This document shows, piece by piece, positions 46,895 to 55,957 of a stretch of 60,599 nt of DNA. Position 1 is the stretch's first letter. The number at the start of each line of letters is the position of its first letter. The notes beneath the pieces were generated by a model. The model was not told where the DNA came from. It was given only the letters and a program-made list of their open reading frames with translations, and did not search any database. This DNA comes from an uncultured Sphingopyxis sp. (lineage in GTDB: Bacteria; Pseudomonadota; Alphaproteobacteria; Sphingomonadales; Sphingomonadaceae), in assembly GCA_937873425.1 (NCBI GenBank), contig CALMYE010000151.1:1-60599 (forward strand). The letters run 5' to 3'. Position numbers and translations under genes: made by a program.

Positions 46895-47560
46895 ATGACG
46901 CTCAACATCATTTTGCTGGGACCGCCGGGCGCGGGCAAGGGAACGCAAGCCAAGAGGCTGGAGGACGAGCATGGCATGGTCCAGCTGTCGACCGGCGACA
47001 TGCTGCGCGCCGCGGTCAAGGCGGGAACGCCGACCGGCCTCGCGGCCAAGGCGGTGATGGACGCGGGCGGACTGGTGTCGGACGAGATCGTCTCGGGCCT
47101 GATCGGCGAACGGCTCGACGAACTGGGCGCGGGCGTGTCGGTGATCTTCGACGGCTATCCGCGCACCGCCGCGCAGGCCGCGTCGCTCGATACGATTCTC
47201 GATCAGCGCGGGCGCGGGCTCGACCATGTGATCGAGCTGGTCGTCGACGAGGATGCGCTCGTCGACCGCATCACCGGCCGTTTCACCTGCGCCAGCTGCG
47301 GCGAAGGCTATCACGACCGCTACAAGCTGCCCAAGGTGGACAATCTCTGCGACGTTTGCGGCGGCAGCGAATTCAAGCGCCGCCCCGACGACAATGAGGA
47401 AACGGTGCGCACGCGCATGGCCGAATATCGCGCCAAGACCGCGCCGATCCTGCCGATCTACGAGGAACGCGGCATCGTCACGCGGGTTGACGGCATGGCC
47501 GCCATCGACGTCGTCAACGACGCGATCGAAACGCTCCTCGCCACCGCACCGGCGCCCTAG
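46895..47560 (+). CDS. adk: Adenylate kinase with zinc-type LID
   Basis: 221 residues. P-loop GPPGAGKGT (9-17), GDMLR, FDGYPRT. The LID domain has four Cys (C132, C135, C152, C155: CASC...CDVC), the zinc-binding form. Start at 46895 chosen; the frame extends upstream through secY. Confidence 0.97.
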   Translation: MTLNIILLGPPGAGKGTQAKRLEDEHGMVQLSTGDMLRAAVKAGTPTGLAAKAVMDAGGLVSDEIVSGLIGERLDELGAGVSVIFDGYPRTAAQAASLDTILDQRGRGLDHVIELVVDEDALVDRITGRFTCASCGEGYHDRYKLPKVDNLCDVCGGSEFKRRPDDNEETVRTRMAEYRAKTAPILPIYEERGIVTRVDGMAAIDVVNDAIETLLATAPAP

Positions 47561-47569
47561 CCAGCCTCC

Positions 47570-47595
47570 CCGCCGCCGGTTATGACGGGCGGCGG
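47570..47595 (+). terminator. Hairpin downstream of adk
   Basis: 8-bp stem CCGCCGCC/GGCGGCGG with a 10-nt loop, 10 bp past the adk stop. GC-rich, no T-run; probable end of the ribosomal superoperon. Confidence 0.45.
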
Positions 47596-47610
47596 CAAGG
47601 GGGACGGGCT

Positions 47611-48318
47611 ATGAAATCGAGAATATTTCCGATGATGGCGCTCGCGCTGGCGGTCACCGCCTCGTCGGCGTCCGCCAAGGTCATCGACCAGAGCGAGATC
47701 GGCTTCACCGTCGCGCACACGGCGCAGGTCGCCGCGACGCCCGCCGATGTGTGGAAGATGCTGCGCAGCCCCGACAAATGGTGGTCGCAGGACCATAGCT
47801 GGTCGGGCGACGCCGCGAACTTCTGGCTCGATTCGCAGGCCGGCGGCTGCTTCTGCGAAAAGCTGTCCGACGCGGGGGCGGGGATGGGCAGCGTCCAGCA
47901 CGCGCGCATCCTGTTCGCCAAACCGAACGAGCTGATGCGCCTGTCGGGCGCCTTCGGCCCGCTGCAGGGCGAAGCGGTGACCGGCACGCTGACCATCCAG
48001 ATCAGGGAGACGCCGACCGGCGCCGCGCTCCGCTTCGACTATGTCGTCGGCGGCTATATGCGCTTCAAGACCGCCGACATCGCGCCGGCGGTGGACAAGG
48101 TGATCGGCGAGCAGCTCGCCGGCCTCGCCCGCGCGCTCGGCGGCACGCTGCCGCCGACCCGCGAGGAGAAAGCGGCGGCCGAAGCGGCGAAGGCTTCGGA
48201 AGAGAAGCCGGAAGGGGAAGCGGACGAAAAGCGCGAATCGGGCCTCGACGACATGATGGCCGATCTGCTGGCGGAGGATGAGCCGGCGCCGCAGAACGAA
48301 AAGCCCGAACCCCGTTAA
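47611..48318 (+). CDS. SRPBCC (START-like) family secreted protein
   Basis: 235 residues. N-terminal signal (cleavage near ASA-KV), then an SRPBCC fold: VAATPADVWKMLRSPDKWWSQDHSWSG, NFWLDSQAGGCFCEKL, and GTLTIQIRETPTGAALRFDYVVGGYM. The C-terminal 60 residues are a Glu/Lys/Ala-rich low-complexity tail. Probably a periplasmic lipid-binding or binding protein; role unknown. Confidence 0.82.
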   Translation: MKSRIFPMMALALAVTASSASAKVIDQSEIGFTVAHTAQVAATPADVWKMLRSPDKWWSQDHSWSGDAANFWLDSQAGGCFCEKLSDAGAGMGSVQHARILFAKPNELMRLSGAFGPLQGEAVTGTLTIQIRETPTGAALRFDYVVGGYMRFKTADIAPAVDKVIGEQLAGLARALGGTLPPTREEKAAAEAAKASEEKPEGEADEKRESGLDDMMADLLAEDEPAPQNEKPEPR

Positions 48319-48839
48319 GCTTTGTTCCCGCCCTTGAGCGCCGCCAGCGCGGCGAAGGGTCCTGCCTGCTCCTCGCTCAGCACGCCCTTTTCGGCGAGGA
48401 TGTGGTCGGCGTCGGGGTGGCGCGGATAGGGATCGAGCGCGAGCGACAGTGTCTGCACCGCGACCTCGCCGATATCGACCCGGTCATGTTCGAGCGGCAG
48501 TATGTCGATCTCTTCGGCGCCGAGCTCGATCTCCTCTTCCTCGCGGCCCGGCCCGGCATCGCGGAGGAACTTGAGGTCGAAGGGTTCGGCGATCGCCGCC
48601 GGGACCGGCAGGTCGGTCGCGGCGCAGCGCTGCACCGCTTCGGCGCGCACCTCGCCGCGCACCGCCAGCCCGCCCGCGACGGCGCGCACCTCGGCATCGG
48701 CTTCCAGCCGTTCGAGCGATATCAGCCCCAGCCGCGCGGCGATGCTCTCGCGCGCCGCCGCATCGGCGGTCAGCGTGATGCTCTGCCCCTGCGCCGCCGC
48801 GGCCAGCGTCACGACGTGCGAAAAGCCGTCCGCCGTCAT
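48315..48839 (-). CDS. DUF177 (YceD) family protein
   Basis: 174 residues. The YceD/DUF177 family is linked to 23S rRNA and rpmF in other bacteria. Here the conserved VRAEAVQRCAATDLPVPAAIAEPFDLKFL spans the former Cys-binding motif, and EEIDILPLEHDRVDIGEVAVQTLSLALDPYPRHPDAD is the C-terminal signature. Start at 48839 overlaps the chaperone stop as ATGA. Stop overlaps the convergent SRPBCC gene. Confidence 0.85.
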   Translation of the reverse strand: MTADGFSHVVTLAAAAQGQSITLTADAAARESIAARLGLISLERLEADAEVRAVAGGLAVRGEVRAEAVQRCAATDLPVPAAIAEPFDLKFLRDAGPGREEEEIELGAEEIDILPLEHDRVDIGEVAVQTLSLALDPYPRHPDADHILAEKGVLSEEQAGPFAALAALKGGNKA

Positions 48840-49369
48840 GCCGGTTCGCCGCCGGGCAGGCGGTCGGCGGCGATCAGTTCCGCCACCGGCATCGCCGCCA
48901 GCGCGGCGCGCAACCGCGCCACTTCGGCCGCGACATGCTCCAGATGCGCGGCGTCCGGCGCCTGCCCGCGCCACAGGTTGCGCACCAGCGCCGCCTTCAG
49001 CGCGTCCGATCCGTCCGCCGCGCGATAGGCGCCGAGCCGCCCGCCGAGCGCCCCGACCATCCGGCCGATCTGCTTGCCGACCACCATGTCGCCGAAGCCG
49101 ATCTGGCGGATCTGGCCGTCCATGTCGCCGACGAACAATTCGGTCAGCTGGACCCCCGCCAGCCTGTGCGCCGGATCGTCGTCGATGCGGTGCAGCACCA
49201 GCGCCAGCACCAGGCTCACCATGTCGAAACGGCCGTCGAGCGTGTCGGGAACCCCGCCCCGGGCATACCAGTGCGGCGCGCGCGCGGCCCCGACCACGGC
49301 GTTCCACAGCGGGCGCAGCGCCTCGCGCGGATCGGGGTCGGGGCGAAAGAATTTGCGGAGCGAGATCAT
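48836..49369 (-). CDS. Ubiquinol-cytochrome c chaperone (CBP3) family protein
   Basis: 177 residues. CBP3-type chaperone for cytochrome bc1 assembly. WNAVVGAARAPHWYARGGVPDTLDGRFDMVSL is the family signature, followed by ELFVGDMDGQIRQIGFGDMVVGKQIGRMV. Soluble, cytoplasmic side. Operon with DUF177, a pairing common in alphaproteobacteria. Confidence 0.92.
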   Translation of the reverse strand: MISLRKFFRPDPDPREALRPLWNAVVGAARAPHWYARGGVPDTLDGRFDMVSLVLALVLHRIDDDPAHRLAGVQLTELFVGDMDGQIRQIGFGDMVVGKQIGRMVGALGGRLGAYRAADGSDALKAALVRNLWRGQAPDAAHLEHVAAEVARLRAALAAMPVAELIAADRLPGGEPA

Positions 49370-49451
49370 CGGCCCCGCTTAGGCGGATTCGGCTCCAACG
49401 AAAAGGGGCTGCCGGTCAGGCTGGAGCAAGCTTTGCCGGGCCACAAGCAGC

Positions 49452-49481
49452 TTGTGCGCCGCGCCCGCTTGCGGCTAAGAG
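49452..49481 (+). promoter_or_regulatory. Putative bamE promoter
   Basis: TTGTGC (49452-49457), 18-bp spacer, TAAGAG (49476-49481), 62 bp before the start codon. Confidence 0.4.
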
Positions 49482-49543
49482 GCGCGTCAGCACTAAGGCG
49501 CGGTCGCGGGGGCGAGCGGCGCAGGCGCGCAACGGAGACATAT

Positions 49544-50023
49544 ATGCCGCTTTCGACCAGCATTCTTCCCGGCAAGCGCGTCGGCACGATCCTGGCGGTC
49601 GCCGCGATCGCGCTGATGGCGAGCGGCTGCACCCAGCTTCGCGGGCGGCAGGGCTATGTCGTCGATCCGGTGCTGACCCATTCGGTCACCGCGGGCGTCG
49701 ACAACCGCGAATCGGTCGAAAAGACGCTCGGCCGTCCCACCTTCGTCGGCCAGTTCAGCGACAATGAATGGTTCTATCTGTCGCGCGAGACGCGCCAGCT
49801 CGCCTTTGCCAATCCGCGCCCGGTGGCGCAGCAGGTGCTGCGCGTGCGCTTCGACGCGGCGGGCAATGTCGCCGCGGTCGACACCACCGGGCTCGAACTG
49901 GTGAGCAAGCTCGACCCCATCGGCGACAAGACGCCGACGCTCGGCCGCGACCGCAGCTTCTTCGAGGATATCTTCGGCAACATCGGCGCCGTCGGCGCGC
50001 CGGGCATGGCCGGACCGCAATAA
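49544..50023 (+). CDS. bamE: Outer-membrane assembly lipoprotein BamE
   Basis: 159 residues. Component of the BAM complex (SmpA/OmlA). Lipobox LMASGC with Cys29; then GVDNRESVEKTLGRPTFVGQFSDNEWFYLSRETRQLAF, the conserved core. Start at 49544, CGGAGA upstream; the open frame runs back further but lacks a signal. Confidence 0.93.
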   Translation: MPLSTSILPGKRVGTILAVAAIALMASGCTQLRGRQGYVVDPVLTHSVTAGVDNRESVEKTLGRPTFVGQFSDNEWFYLSRETRQLAFANPRPVAQQVLRVRFDAAGNVAAVDTTGLELVSKLDPIGDKTPTLGRDRSFFEDIFGNIGAVGAPGMAGPQ

Positions 50024-50028
50024 GGCGC

Positions 50029-50052
50029 TTCCCCCGCCGATGGGCGGGGGAA
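50029..50052. terminator. Bidirectional terminator between bamE and maeB
   Basis: Perfect 10-bp stem TTCCCCCGCC/GGCGGGGGAA with loop GATG. 5 bp past the bamE stop and 7 bp before the maeB stop on the opposite strand. Confidence 0.65.
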
Positions 50053-50059
50053 ATCTCTC

Positions 50060-52324
50060 CTACCCCGCTATTCCGCCCGCCGCGAGCACGGCGAGCGTCA
50101 CCAAGTCCGACGCGGGCGAGGCCATGGTTGCGACCTGCACCGGCTTTTCCATGCCGATCAGCATCGGACCGATCACCGCGCTGCCGCCCAGTTCGCGCAG
50201 CAGCTTCGCCGACAGATTGCCCGATTGCAGCCCCGGCATGATCAGCACATTCGCCGGTCCCGACAGGCGGCAGAAGGGATAGGCCGCCATCAGCCGCGGG
50301 TTCAGCGCGACGTCGGGCGCCATCTCGCCCTCATATTCGAAGCCCGGCGCGCGGCTGTCGAGGATGGACACCGCGTCGCGGATATTGTCGAGCCACGATC
50401 CCGGCGGATTGCCGAAGGTCGAATAGGAGAGAAAGGCGACGCGCGGTTCATGCCCCATCCGCCGCGCGACCTGCGCGGTGCGCTCGGCGATGTCGGCGAG
50501 CTGCTCGGCGGACGGCCGCTCGTTGACCGTCGTGTCGGCCATGAAGATGGTGTGATGCTGGCCGACGAGGACGTGGATGCCGAAGGCGGTCTTGCCCTCG
50601 GCCTGGTCGATCACCCGCCGGACCTCGCGCATCGTCTGCGCATAGGTGCGCGTCGTGCCGGTGATCATCGCGTCGGCGAGGCCGAGCTTGAGCATCAGCG
50701 AGCCGAAGATGTTGCGGTCGCGGTTGACCATGCGCTCGACGTCGCGGCGGAGATATCCGCGCCGCTGCAGCCGCTCGTAGAGCATGTCGACCATCTCGGG
50801 GACATGCGGCGAATTGACGCTGTTGTGGACCTCGAAGCTTTCGGGATCGGCGACGCCCATCTCCTTGAGCTTGTCGTGCAGCCCCTCGCGCCCGACGAGC
50901 ACGGGGATGCCATAGCCACCGTCGCGGAACTGGATCGCGGCGCGCAGCACCACCTCCTCCTCGCCCTCGGCGAAGACCACGCGCTTGGGATTGGCGCGCG
51001 CCGCCTCATAGGCGAGCGTCAGCACCGATGTGGTCGGGTTGAGCCGCGCTTTCAGCGAATCGCGATAGGCACCCATGTCCTCGATCGGTTGCTGCGCGAC
51101 GCCGGTGTCCATCGCCGCCTTGGCGACCGCGGCGGGGACGATCTCCATCAGCCGCGGGTCGAAGGGCGAGGGGATGATATATTCGGGGCCGAAGCTCGAC
51201 GCCCGCCCGCCATAGGCCGCCGCGACCTCCTCCGGCACCTGCTGGCGCGCGAGGTCGGCGATGGCATAGGCGGCCGCGATCTTCATCTCCTCGTTGATTG
51301 CGGTCGCGCGCACGTCGAGCGCGCCGCGGAAGATGAAGGGGAAGCAGAGCACATTGTTGACCTGGTTCGGATAGTCCGACCGGCCGGTCGCAATGATCGC
51401 GTCGGGCCGCGCCGCGCGCGCGTCGGGCGGAGAGATTTCGGGATCGGGATTCGCCATCGCGAAGATGATCGGCGCGGGCGCCATGTCCTTGACCATCTCG
51501 GGCTTCAGCGCCCCCGCGGCCGACAGGCCCAGGAAGACGTCGGCGCCGACCAGCGCCTCGGTCAGGTCGCGCGCCTCGGTCGGCACCGCATGCGCCGACT
51601 TCCACTGGTCCATCCCCTCGGCGCGACCCTGCCAGATCGTGCCCTTGCGGTCGCACATGATGACATTTTCGTGCCGCACGCCCATCGCCTTCATCAGCGC
51701 GGTGCAGGCGATCGCCGCCGCGCCGGCGCCGTTGACGACGACCTTGATCTGGTCGAGCGCGCGTCCGGTCAGGTAACAGGCGTTGATCAGCCCGGCGGCG
51801 GTGATGATCGCGGTGCCATGCTGGTCGTCATGGAACACCGGGATGTTCATCTTTTCCTTCAGCGCCGCCTCGATGATGAAGCAATTGGGCGCTGCGATAT
51901 CCTCGAGGTTGATGCCGCCGAAGCTCGGTTCGAGCAGCTCGACCGCCTCGATGAAGCGCTGCGGGTCCTCGGTATCGACCTCGAGGTCGATCGAATCGAC
52001 GTCGGCGAAGCGCTTGAACAGCACCGCCTTGCCCTCCATCACCGGCTTGGAGGCGAGCGCGCCGAGATTGCCGAGCCCCAGGATCGCGGTGCCGTTCGAG
52101 ATCACCGCGACCAGATTGCCCTTGACGGTATAGTCGTACGCGGTGCCGGGGTCCTCGGCGATCGCGCGCACCGGCACCGCGACGCCGGGCGAATAGGCGA
52201 GGCTGAGGTCGCGCTGCGTCGCCATCGGCTTCGACGCGATGATCTCGATTTTCCCCGGGCGGCCATATTCGTGGTAGAGCAGGGCCTCGCGATCCGAGAA
52301 TTGCACCTTGCTGCCGCTGTCCAT
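50060..52324 (-). CDS. maeB: NADP-dependent malic enzyme with phosphotransacetylase-like domain
   Basis: 754 residues. Oxidative decarboxylation of malate to pyruvate. The N-terminal malic domain includes SLAYSPGVAVPVRAI and VFHDDQHGTAI, then NAD-binding KVVVNGAGAAAIAC; the C-terminal half from about residue 430 is a PTA-like domain (ANPKRVVFAEGEEEVVLRAA...), which in this family is catalytically silent. Start at 52324, GGGG and AAGGA just upstream. The frame is open a further 126 codons, which is not homologous. Confidence 0.96.
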   Translation of the reverse strand: MDSGSKVQFSDREALLYHEYGRPGKIEIIASKPMATQRDLSLAYSPGVAVPVRAIAEDPGTAYDYTVKGNLVAVISNGTAILGLGNLGALASKPVMEGKAVLFKRFADVDSIDLEVDTEDPQRFIEAVELLEPSFGGINLEDIAAPNCFIIEAALKEKMNIPVFHDDQHGTAIITAAGLINACYLTGRALDQIKVVVNGAGAAAIACTALMKAMGVRHENVIMCDRKGTIWQGRAEGMDQWKSAHAVPTEARDLTEALVGADVFLGLSAAGALKPEMVKDMAPAPIIFAMANPDPEISPPDARAARPDAIIATGRSDYPNQVNNVLCFPFIFRGALDVRATAINEEMKIAAAYAIADLARQQVPEEVAAAYGGRASSFGPEYIIPSPFDPRLMEIVPAAVAKAAMDTGVAQQPIEDMGAYRDSLKARLNPTTSVLTLAYEAARANPKRVVFAEGEEEVVLRAAIQFRDGGYGIPVLVGREGLHDKLKEMGVADPESFEVHNSVNSPHVPEMVDMLYERLQRRGYLRRDVERMVNRDRNIFGSLMLKLGLADAMITGTTRTYAQTMREVRRVIDQAEGKTAFGIHVLVGQHHTIFMADTTVNERPSAEQLADIAERTAQVARRMGHEPRVAFLSYSTFGNPPGSWLDNIRDAVSILDSRAPGFEYEGEMAPDVALNPRLMAAYPFCRLSGPANVLIMPGLQSGNLSAKLLRELGGSAVIGPMLIGMEKPVQVATMASPASDLVTLAVLAAGGIAG

Positions 52325-52371
52325 TCCTTGTCCCCTTTGGTTCGAATTGCCAGACGCGCGCCCAGAAGATT

Positions 52372-52399
52372 TCCCTAGCGTCGCGCGCGGCGATTGTAA
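52372..52399 (-). promoter_or_regulatory. Putative maeB promoter
   Basis: Minus strand: TTACAA (52394-52399), 16-bp spacer, TAGGGA (52372-52377), 48 bp before the start codon. Confidence 0.4.
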
Positions 52400-52446
52400 C
52401 CGCCAATGTTGCGTCTCGATGCGGGCGGTAGCGGACATTAGCTTCT

Positions 52447-52556
52447 CCCCTCCCTGCAAGGGAGGGGCCGGGGGTGGGTTGCCGCCGAAGGCGGCGCTCT
52501 TTCTCTTGCTCGCTACGCTCGCTACCCACCCCTGACCCCTCCCTTTCAGGGAGGGG
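52447..52556. repeat. Paired CCCCTCCCT hairpin repeat before mutS
   Basis: Hairpins at 52447-52467 (CCCCTCCCT/AGGGAGGGG) and 52536-52556 (CCCCTCCCT/AGGGAGGGG) enclosing a GCCGCCGAAGGCGGC stem, like the elements at 24.26 and 45.23 kb. Gap 52325-52589 otherwise has the divergent upstream regions of maeB and mutS. Confidence 0.8.
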
Positions 52557-52589
52557 AATGTCTTACGCCAGAACCGACACCACCTTGCC

Positions 52590-55283
52590 ATGCCGCCGCC
52601 AATCACTAAGCAGGGGCCGATGCCCGCCGCCGCCCCGAAACCCGCGAACAGCAATGCCGCGCCGGCCGCGACGCCGATGATGGCGCAATATTGGGCGCTC
52701 AAGGAGAAGGCGGGCGACTGCCTGCTCTTCTATCGCATGGGCGATTTCTTCGAGCTGTTCTTCGACGATGCGAAGGCGGCCGCCGCGACGCTCGACATCG
52801 CGCTCACGTCGCGCGGCGAGCATGGCGGGGAGCCGGTGCCGATGTGCGGCGTCCCCGTCCATTCGGCCGAATCCTATCTCGCGCGGCTGATCCGGGCGGG
52901 ACACCGCGTCGCCATCGCCGAACAGATCGAAAGTCCGGCGGAGGCCAAGGCGCGCGGCGGGTCGAAGGCGCTGGTCGCGCGCGCGATCGTCCGCTTCGTC
53001 ACCGCGGGCACGCTGACCGAGGAGGCACTGCTCGAAGGGCGCAGCGCCAACCGCCTCGCCGCGCTCGCCGAGGTCGGCAGCGAGGGCGCGGTGGCAATCG
53101 CCGCCGCCGACATTTCGACCGGGCGCTTCGAGGTCGTCGCCGTGCCGCGCGACGCGGTCGACGCCGAACTCGCGCGCCTCGCGCCCTCCGAACTGCTGGT
53201 CAGCGATGCTATGGGCGAGCTTCCGGCGTGGAGCGTGCGCCAGGTCGTGCGCCGCCCGCAGGCCGACTTCGCGAGCGCGTCCGGGCAGAAAAGGCTCGAA
53301 ACGCTCTTCGGTGTGCAAACGCTCGACGGCTTCGGGCAGTTCTCGCGCGGCGAGGTCGCCGCGATGGGCGCCATCGTCGCCTATCTCGACCATGTCGGCA
53401 CCGGTTCGGCGGTCTTCCTCCAGCCGCCGGTGCGGCACGAGGCGTCGGGGCGGATGGCGATCGACGCCGCGACGCGCGAGAGCCTCGAACTCGTCCGCAC
53501 CATGGCGGGCGGCCGCGACGGGAGCCTGCTCGGCACGATCGACCGCACCGTCACCGCGGCGGGCGCGCGGCTGCTCGCCGACGATCTTGCGAGCCCGCTC
53601 ACCGACAAGGCGGCGATCCTCGACCGGCTCGACCTTGTGGACAGCCTTGCGCGCGACGCGCTGTGGCGCGGCGAACTGCGCGCGGCCTTGCGCGCGCTGC
53701 CCGATGCGGGCCGCGCATTGGGCCGCCTCGTCGCCGGGCGCGGCGGGCCGCGCGATCTCGCTCAGCTTCGCGACGCGCTCGCGGGCGCGCGCATCTTGCG
53801 CGAACGACTCGCCCGCCGCGCCGACCTGCCGCCGCTGCTGGCGCGCCTGCTCCCCGGCCTCGACGGTCATGGCGCGCTCGTCGACGAGCTGACGCGCGCG
53901 CTGATCGAGACCCCGCCGGTCGATGCCGCGCAGGGCGGCTATATCGCCGAGGGATACGACCATGCGCTCGACGCGCTGCGCGAGACCGCGCGCGACGGGC
54001 GCAAGGCGATCGCCGCGCTGGAGGCACAATACCGCGACCGCACCGGCATCGCGTCGCTCAAGATCCGCCACAATGGCGTGCTCGGCTATCATGTTGAGGT
54101 GCCGGCGAAGCATGCCGACGCGCTGATGGCGCCCGAATCGGGCTTCACCCACCGCCAGACGCTCGCCGGCGTCGTGCGCTTCAACTCGTCCGACCTCCAC
54201 GAAGCCGCGAGCCGGGTGACGCAGGCGGGCGTCCACGCCGTCGCTGCCGAGGCCGCGCATCTCGAATCGCTGACCGACGCCGCGACGGCGCGCCGCGAGG
54301 CCATCGCCGTGAGCTGCGACGTGCTCGCGCGGCTCGACGTCGCCGCGGCGATCGCCGACCATGCGATGAGCCATAACTGGTGCCGCCCCGACCTCGCCGA
54401 CACGCCGTGCCTCGACGTGACCGGCGGCCGCCACCCGGTGGTCGAGGCCGCGCTCGCGAAAGCGGGCGAGCGCTTCGTTCCCAACGATGTGTCGCTGTCG
54501 GAGGCCGACCGGCTCTGGCTCGTCACCGGTCCGAACATGGGCGGCAAATCGACCTTCCTGCGCCAGAATGCGCTGATCGTCGTGCTCGCGCAGGCGGGCG
54601 GCTTCGTTCCCGCCGCGTCCGCGAAGCTCGGACTCGTCGACCGGCTGTTCAGCCGCGTCGGCGCGAGCGACAATCTTGCGCGCGGGCGTTCGACCTTCAT
54701 GGTCGAGATGGTCGAGACCGCCGCGATCCTCGCGCAGGCGACGCCGCAAAGCTTCGTCATCCTCGACGAGGTCGGGCGCGGCACCTCGACCTACGACGGG
54801 CTTGCGCTCGCCTGGGCGGTGGTCGAGGCGGTGCATGAGGTCAACAAGTGCCGCTGCCTGTTCGCGACCCATTATCACGAACTCACCCGCCTCGCCGAAA
54901 GCCTCGACGCCCTTTCGCTCCACCATGTCCGCGCGCGCGAATGGCAGGGCGACCTCGTCCTGCTGCACGAGGTTGCGGACGGCCCCGCCGATCGCAGCTA
55001 CGGCCTCGCCGTCGCGCGTCTCGCCGGCGTCTCGCCGAAAGTGGTCAAGCGCGCCGAGGCCGTGCTGGCCAAGCTGGAGGCGGGACGCGAAAAGACCGGC
55101 GGCCTCGCTGCGGGGCTCGACGATTTGCCGCTCTTCGCCGCGACGCTCGCCGCCGGGCCCGAAGCCGTGAAGGACGCGCTGCGCGAGGCGCTCGCCGCCG
55201 TCGACCCCGATGCACTCACCCCGCGCGAGGCATTGGACGCGCTCTACCGGCTCAAATCGCTGCTGGCGGAATCTGCTCCATAA
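52590..55283 (+). CDS. mutS: DNA mismatch repair protein MutS
   Basis: 897 residues. Mismatch recognition ATPase. N-terminal domain with GDFFELFFDDAKAAA (Phe-x-Glu region), Walker A GPNMGGKST at about 647-655, DEVGRGTSTYDGLALAW Walker B, and a C-terminal TATHYHEL-like FATHYHELTRL. An internal Met at 52620 is an alternative start. The last 32 bp overlap the convergent LuxR/VOC gene. Confidence 0.97.
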   Translation: MPPPITKQGPMPAAAPKPANSNAAPAATPMMAQYWALKEKAGDCLLFYRMGDFFELFFDDAKAAAATLDIALTSRGEHGGEPVPMCGVPVHSAESYLARLIRAGHRVAIAEQIESPAEAKARGGSKALVARAIVRFVTAGTLTEEALLEGRSANRLAALAEVGSEGAVAIAAADISTGRFEVVAVPRDAVDAELARLAPSELLVSDAMGELPAWSVRQVVRRPQADFASASGQKRLETLFGVQTLDGFGQFSRGEVAAMGAIVAYLDHVGTGSAVFLQPPVRHEASGRMAIDAATRESLELVRTMAGGRDGSLLGTIDRTVTAAGARLLADDLASPLTDKAAILDRLDLVDSLARDALWRGELRAALRALPDAGRALGRLVAGRGGPRDLAQLRDALAGARILRERLARRADLPPLLARLLPGLDGHGALVDELTRALIETPPVDAAQGGYIAEGYDHALDALRETARDGRKAIAALEAQYRDRTGIASLKIRHNGVLGYHVEVPAKHADALMAPESGFTHRQTLAGVVRFNSSDLHEAASRVTQAGVHAVAAEAAHLESLTDAATARREAIAVSCDVLARLDVAAAIADHAMSHNWCRPDLADTPCLDVTGGRHPVVEAALAKAGERFVPNDVSLSEADRLWLVTGPNMGGKSTFLRQNALIVVLAQAGGFVPAASAKLGLVDRLFSRVGASDNLARGRSTFMVEMVETAAILAQATPQSFVILDEVGRGTSTYDGLALAWAVVEAVHEVNKCRCLFATHYHELTRLAESLDALSLHHVRAREWQGDLVLLHEVADGPADRSYGLAVARLAGVSPKVVKRAEAVLAKLEAGREKTGGLAAGLDDLPLFAATLAAGPEAVKDALREALAAVDPDALTPREALDALYRLKSLLAESAP

Positions 55284-55887
55284 GCGCGAGCGGCCGGTCT
55301 TCATTGTCGCTGAAGAAGGCCATCCATTCCTCGGTGCCGTCGTCGTGGCGGTGGATCATATGTGGCGCATGGGTGACGGCGACGCCGCGCGCGGTCAGCG
55401 TTTCGGCGGCGCGATGGATCGCGGCGACGCGGAAATAGAGGATCGCTTCGCTGTCGCCGCCTTCACCCTCGGACAGGAACAGCCGGACCCCGCCGCAGTC
55501 GAAAAAGGCGAGCTTATCGAAGCTGTAGAGATGTTTGAGCCCGAGCATTTCGCCGTAGAAATGCCGTGCCGCGCCGATGTCGCGCACCGACCGCGCAATC
55601 TGGCCGATCGGCCCCAGTGCCAATGCCGTTTCCATCGTGCATTTCCTTTGTCCCATCGCCGACCCCGCGCGCACCCCGTCCCAGCGGCGGAGTGCGGCGC
55701 GGCTGTCGAAGCCGAGTTTCGCCAGCGCATTGCCGACATGATATTTGACCGCGTCCGCGCTGACCCCAAGCCGCGCGGCTATGGCGCGGTTGGTCTGGCC
55801 GTGCCGCACCGCCTCGACCACGCGCCATTCGGCGGGGGTCAGGATATCGTCATGCGCGGGACGCCCGCGGGTCCGTTTCGCCGTCAT
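55252..55887 (-). CDS. LuxR-type HTH fused to a VOC/glyoxalase domain
   Basis: 211 residues. Residues about 14-70 are a LuxR-family DNA-binding domain (LTPAEWRVVEAVRHGQTNRAIAARLGVSADAVKYHVGNALAKLG); residues about 86-205 are a vicinal-oxygen-chelate domain (IGQIARSVRDIGAARHFYGEMLGL...WMAFFSDNEDRPLALME). I interpret it as a one-component regulator sensing a small ligand in the VOC fold. An ATG at codon 85 has AAAGGAA 8-9 bases upstream, so a free VOC domain may also be made. Overlaps mutS end to end by 32 bp. Confidence 0.83.
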   Translation of the reverse strand: MTAKRTRGRPAHDDILTPAEWRVVEAVRHGQTNRAIAARLGVSADAVKYHVGNALAKLGFDSRAALRRWDGVRAGSAMGQRKCTMETALALGPIGQIARSVRDIGAARHFYGEMLGLKHLYSFDKLAFFDCGGVRLFLSEGEGGDSEAILYFRVAAIHRAAETLTARGVAVTHAPHMIHRHDDGTEEWMAFFSDNEDRPLALMEQIPPAAI

Positions 55888-55957
55888 GCGCCTGTCTTAG
55901 GCGGCCCGGGGGCAAATTACCCTACCCGTCGCGCCCCGCTTCACCTATCGCAGCGCC

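Noticed and set aside
50060-52702. MaeB with a 126-residue N-terminal extension
   Set aside because: The extension crosses the dispersed repeat and the mutS 5' end, lacks homology, and a ribosome-binding site precedes 52324.
52563-55304. Very long open frame (over 900 codons) antisense to mutS
   Set aside because: Arises from the GC-rich third positions of mutS; the translation is Arg/Ala/Gly-rich with no domain. Similar antisense frames occur opposite fusA (31531-33711), glnD (55922-58240) and mnmG (4115-5770).
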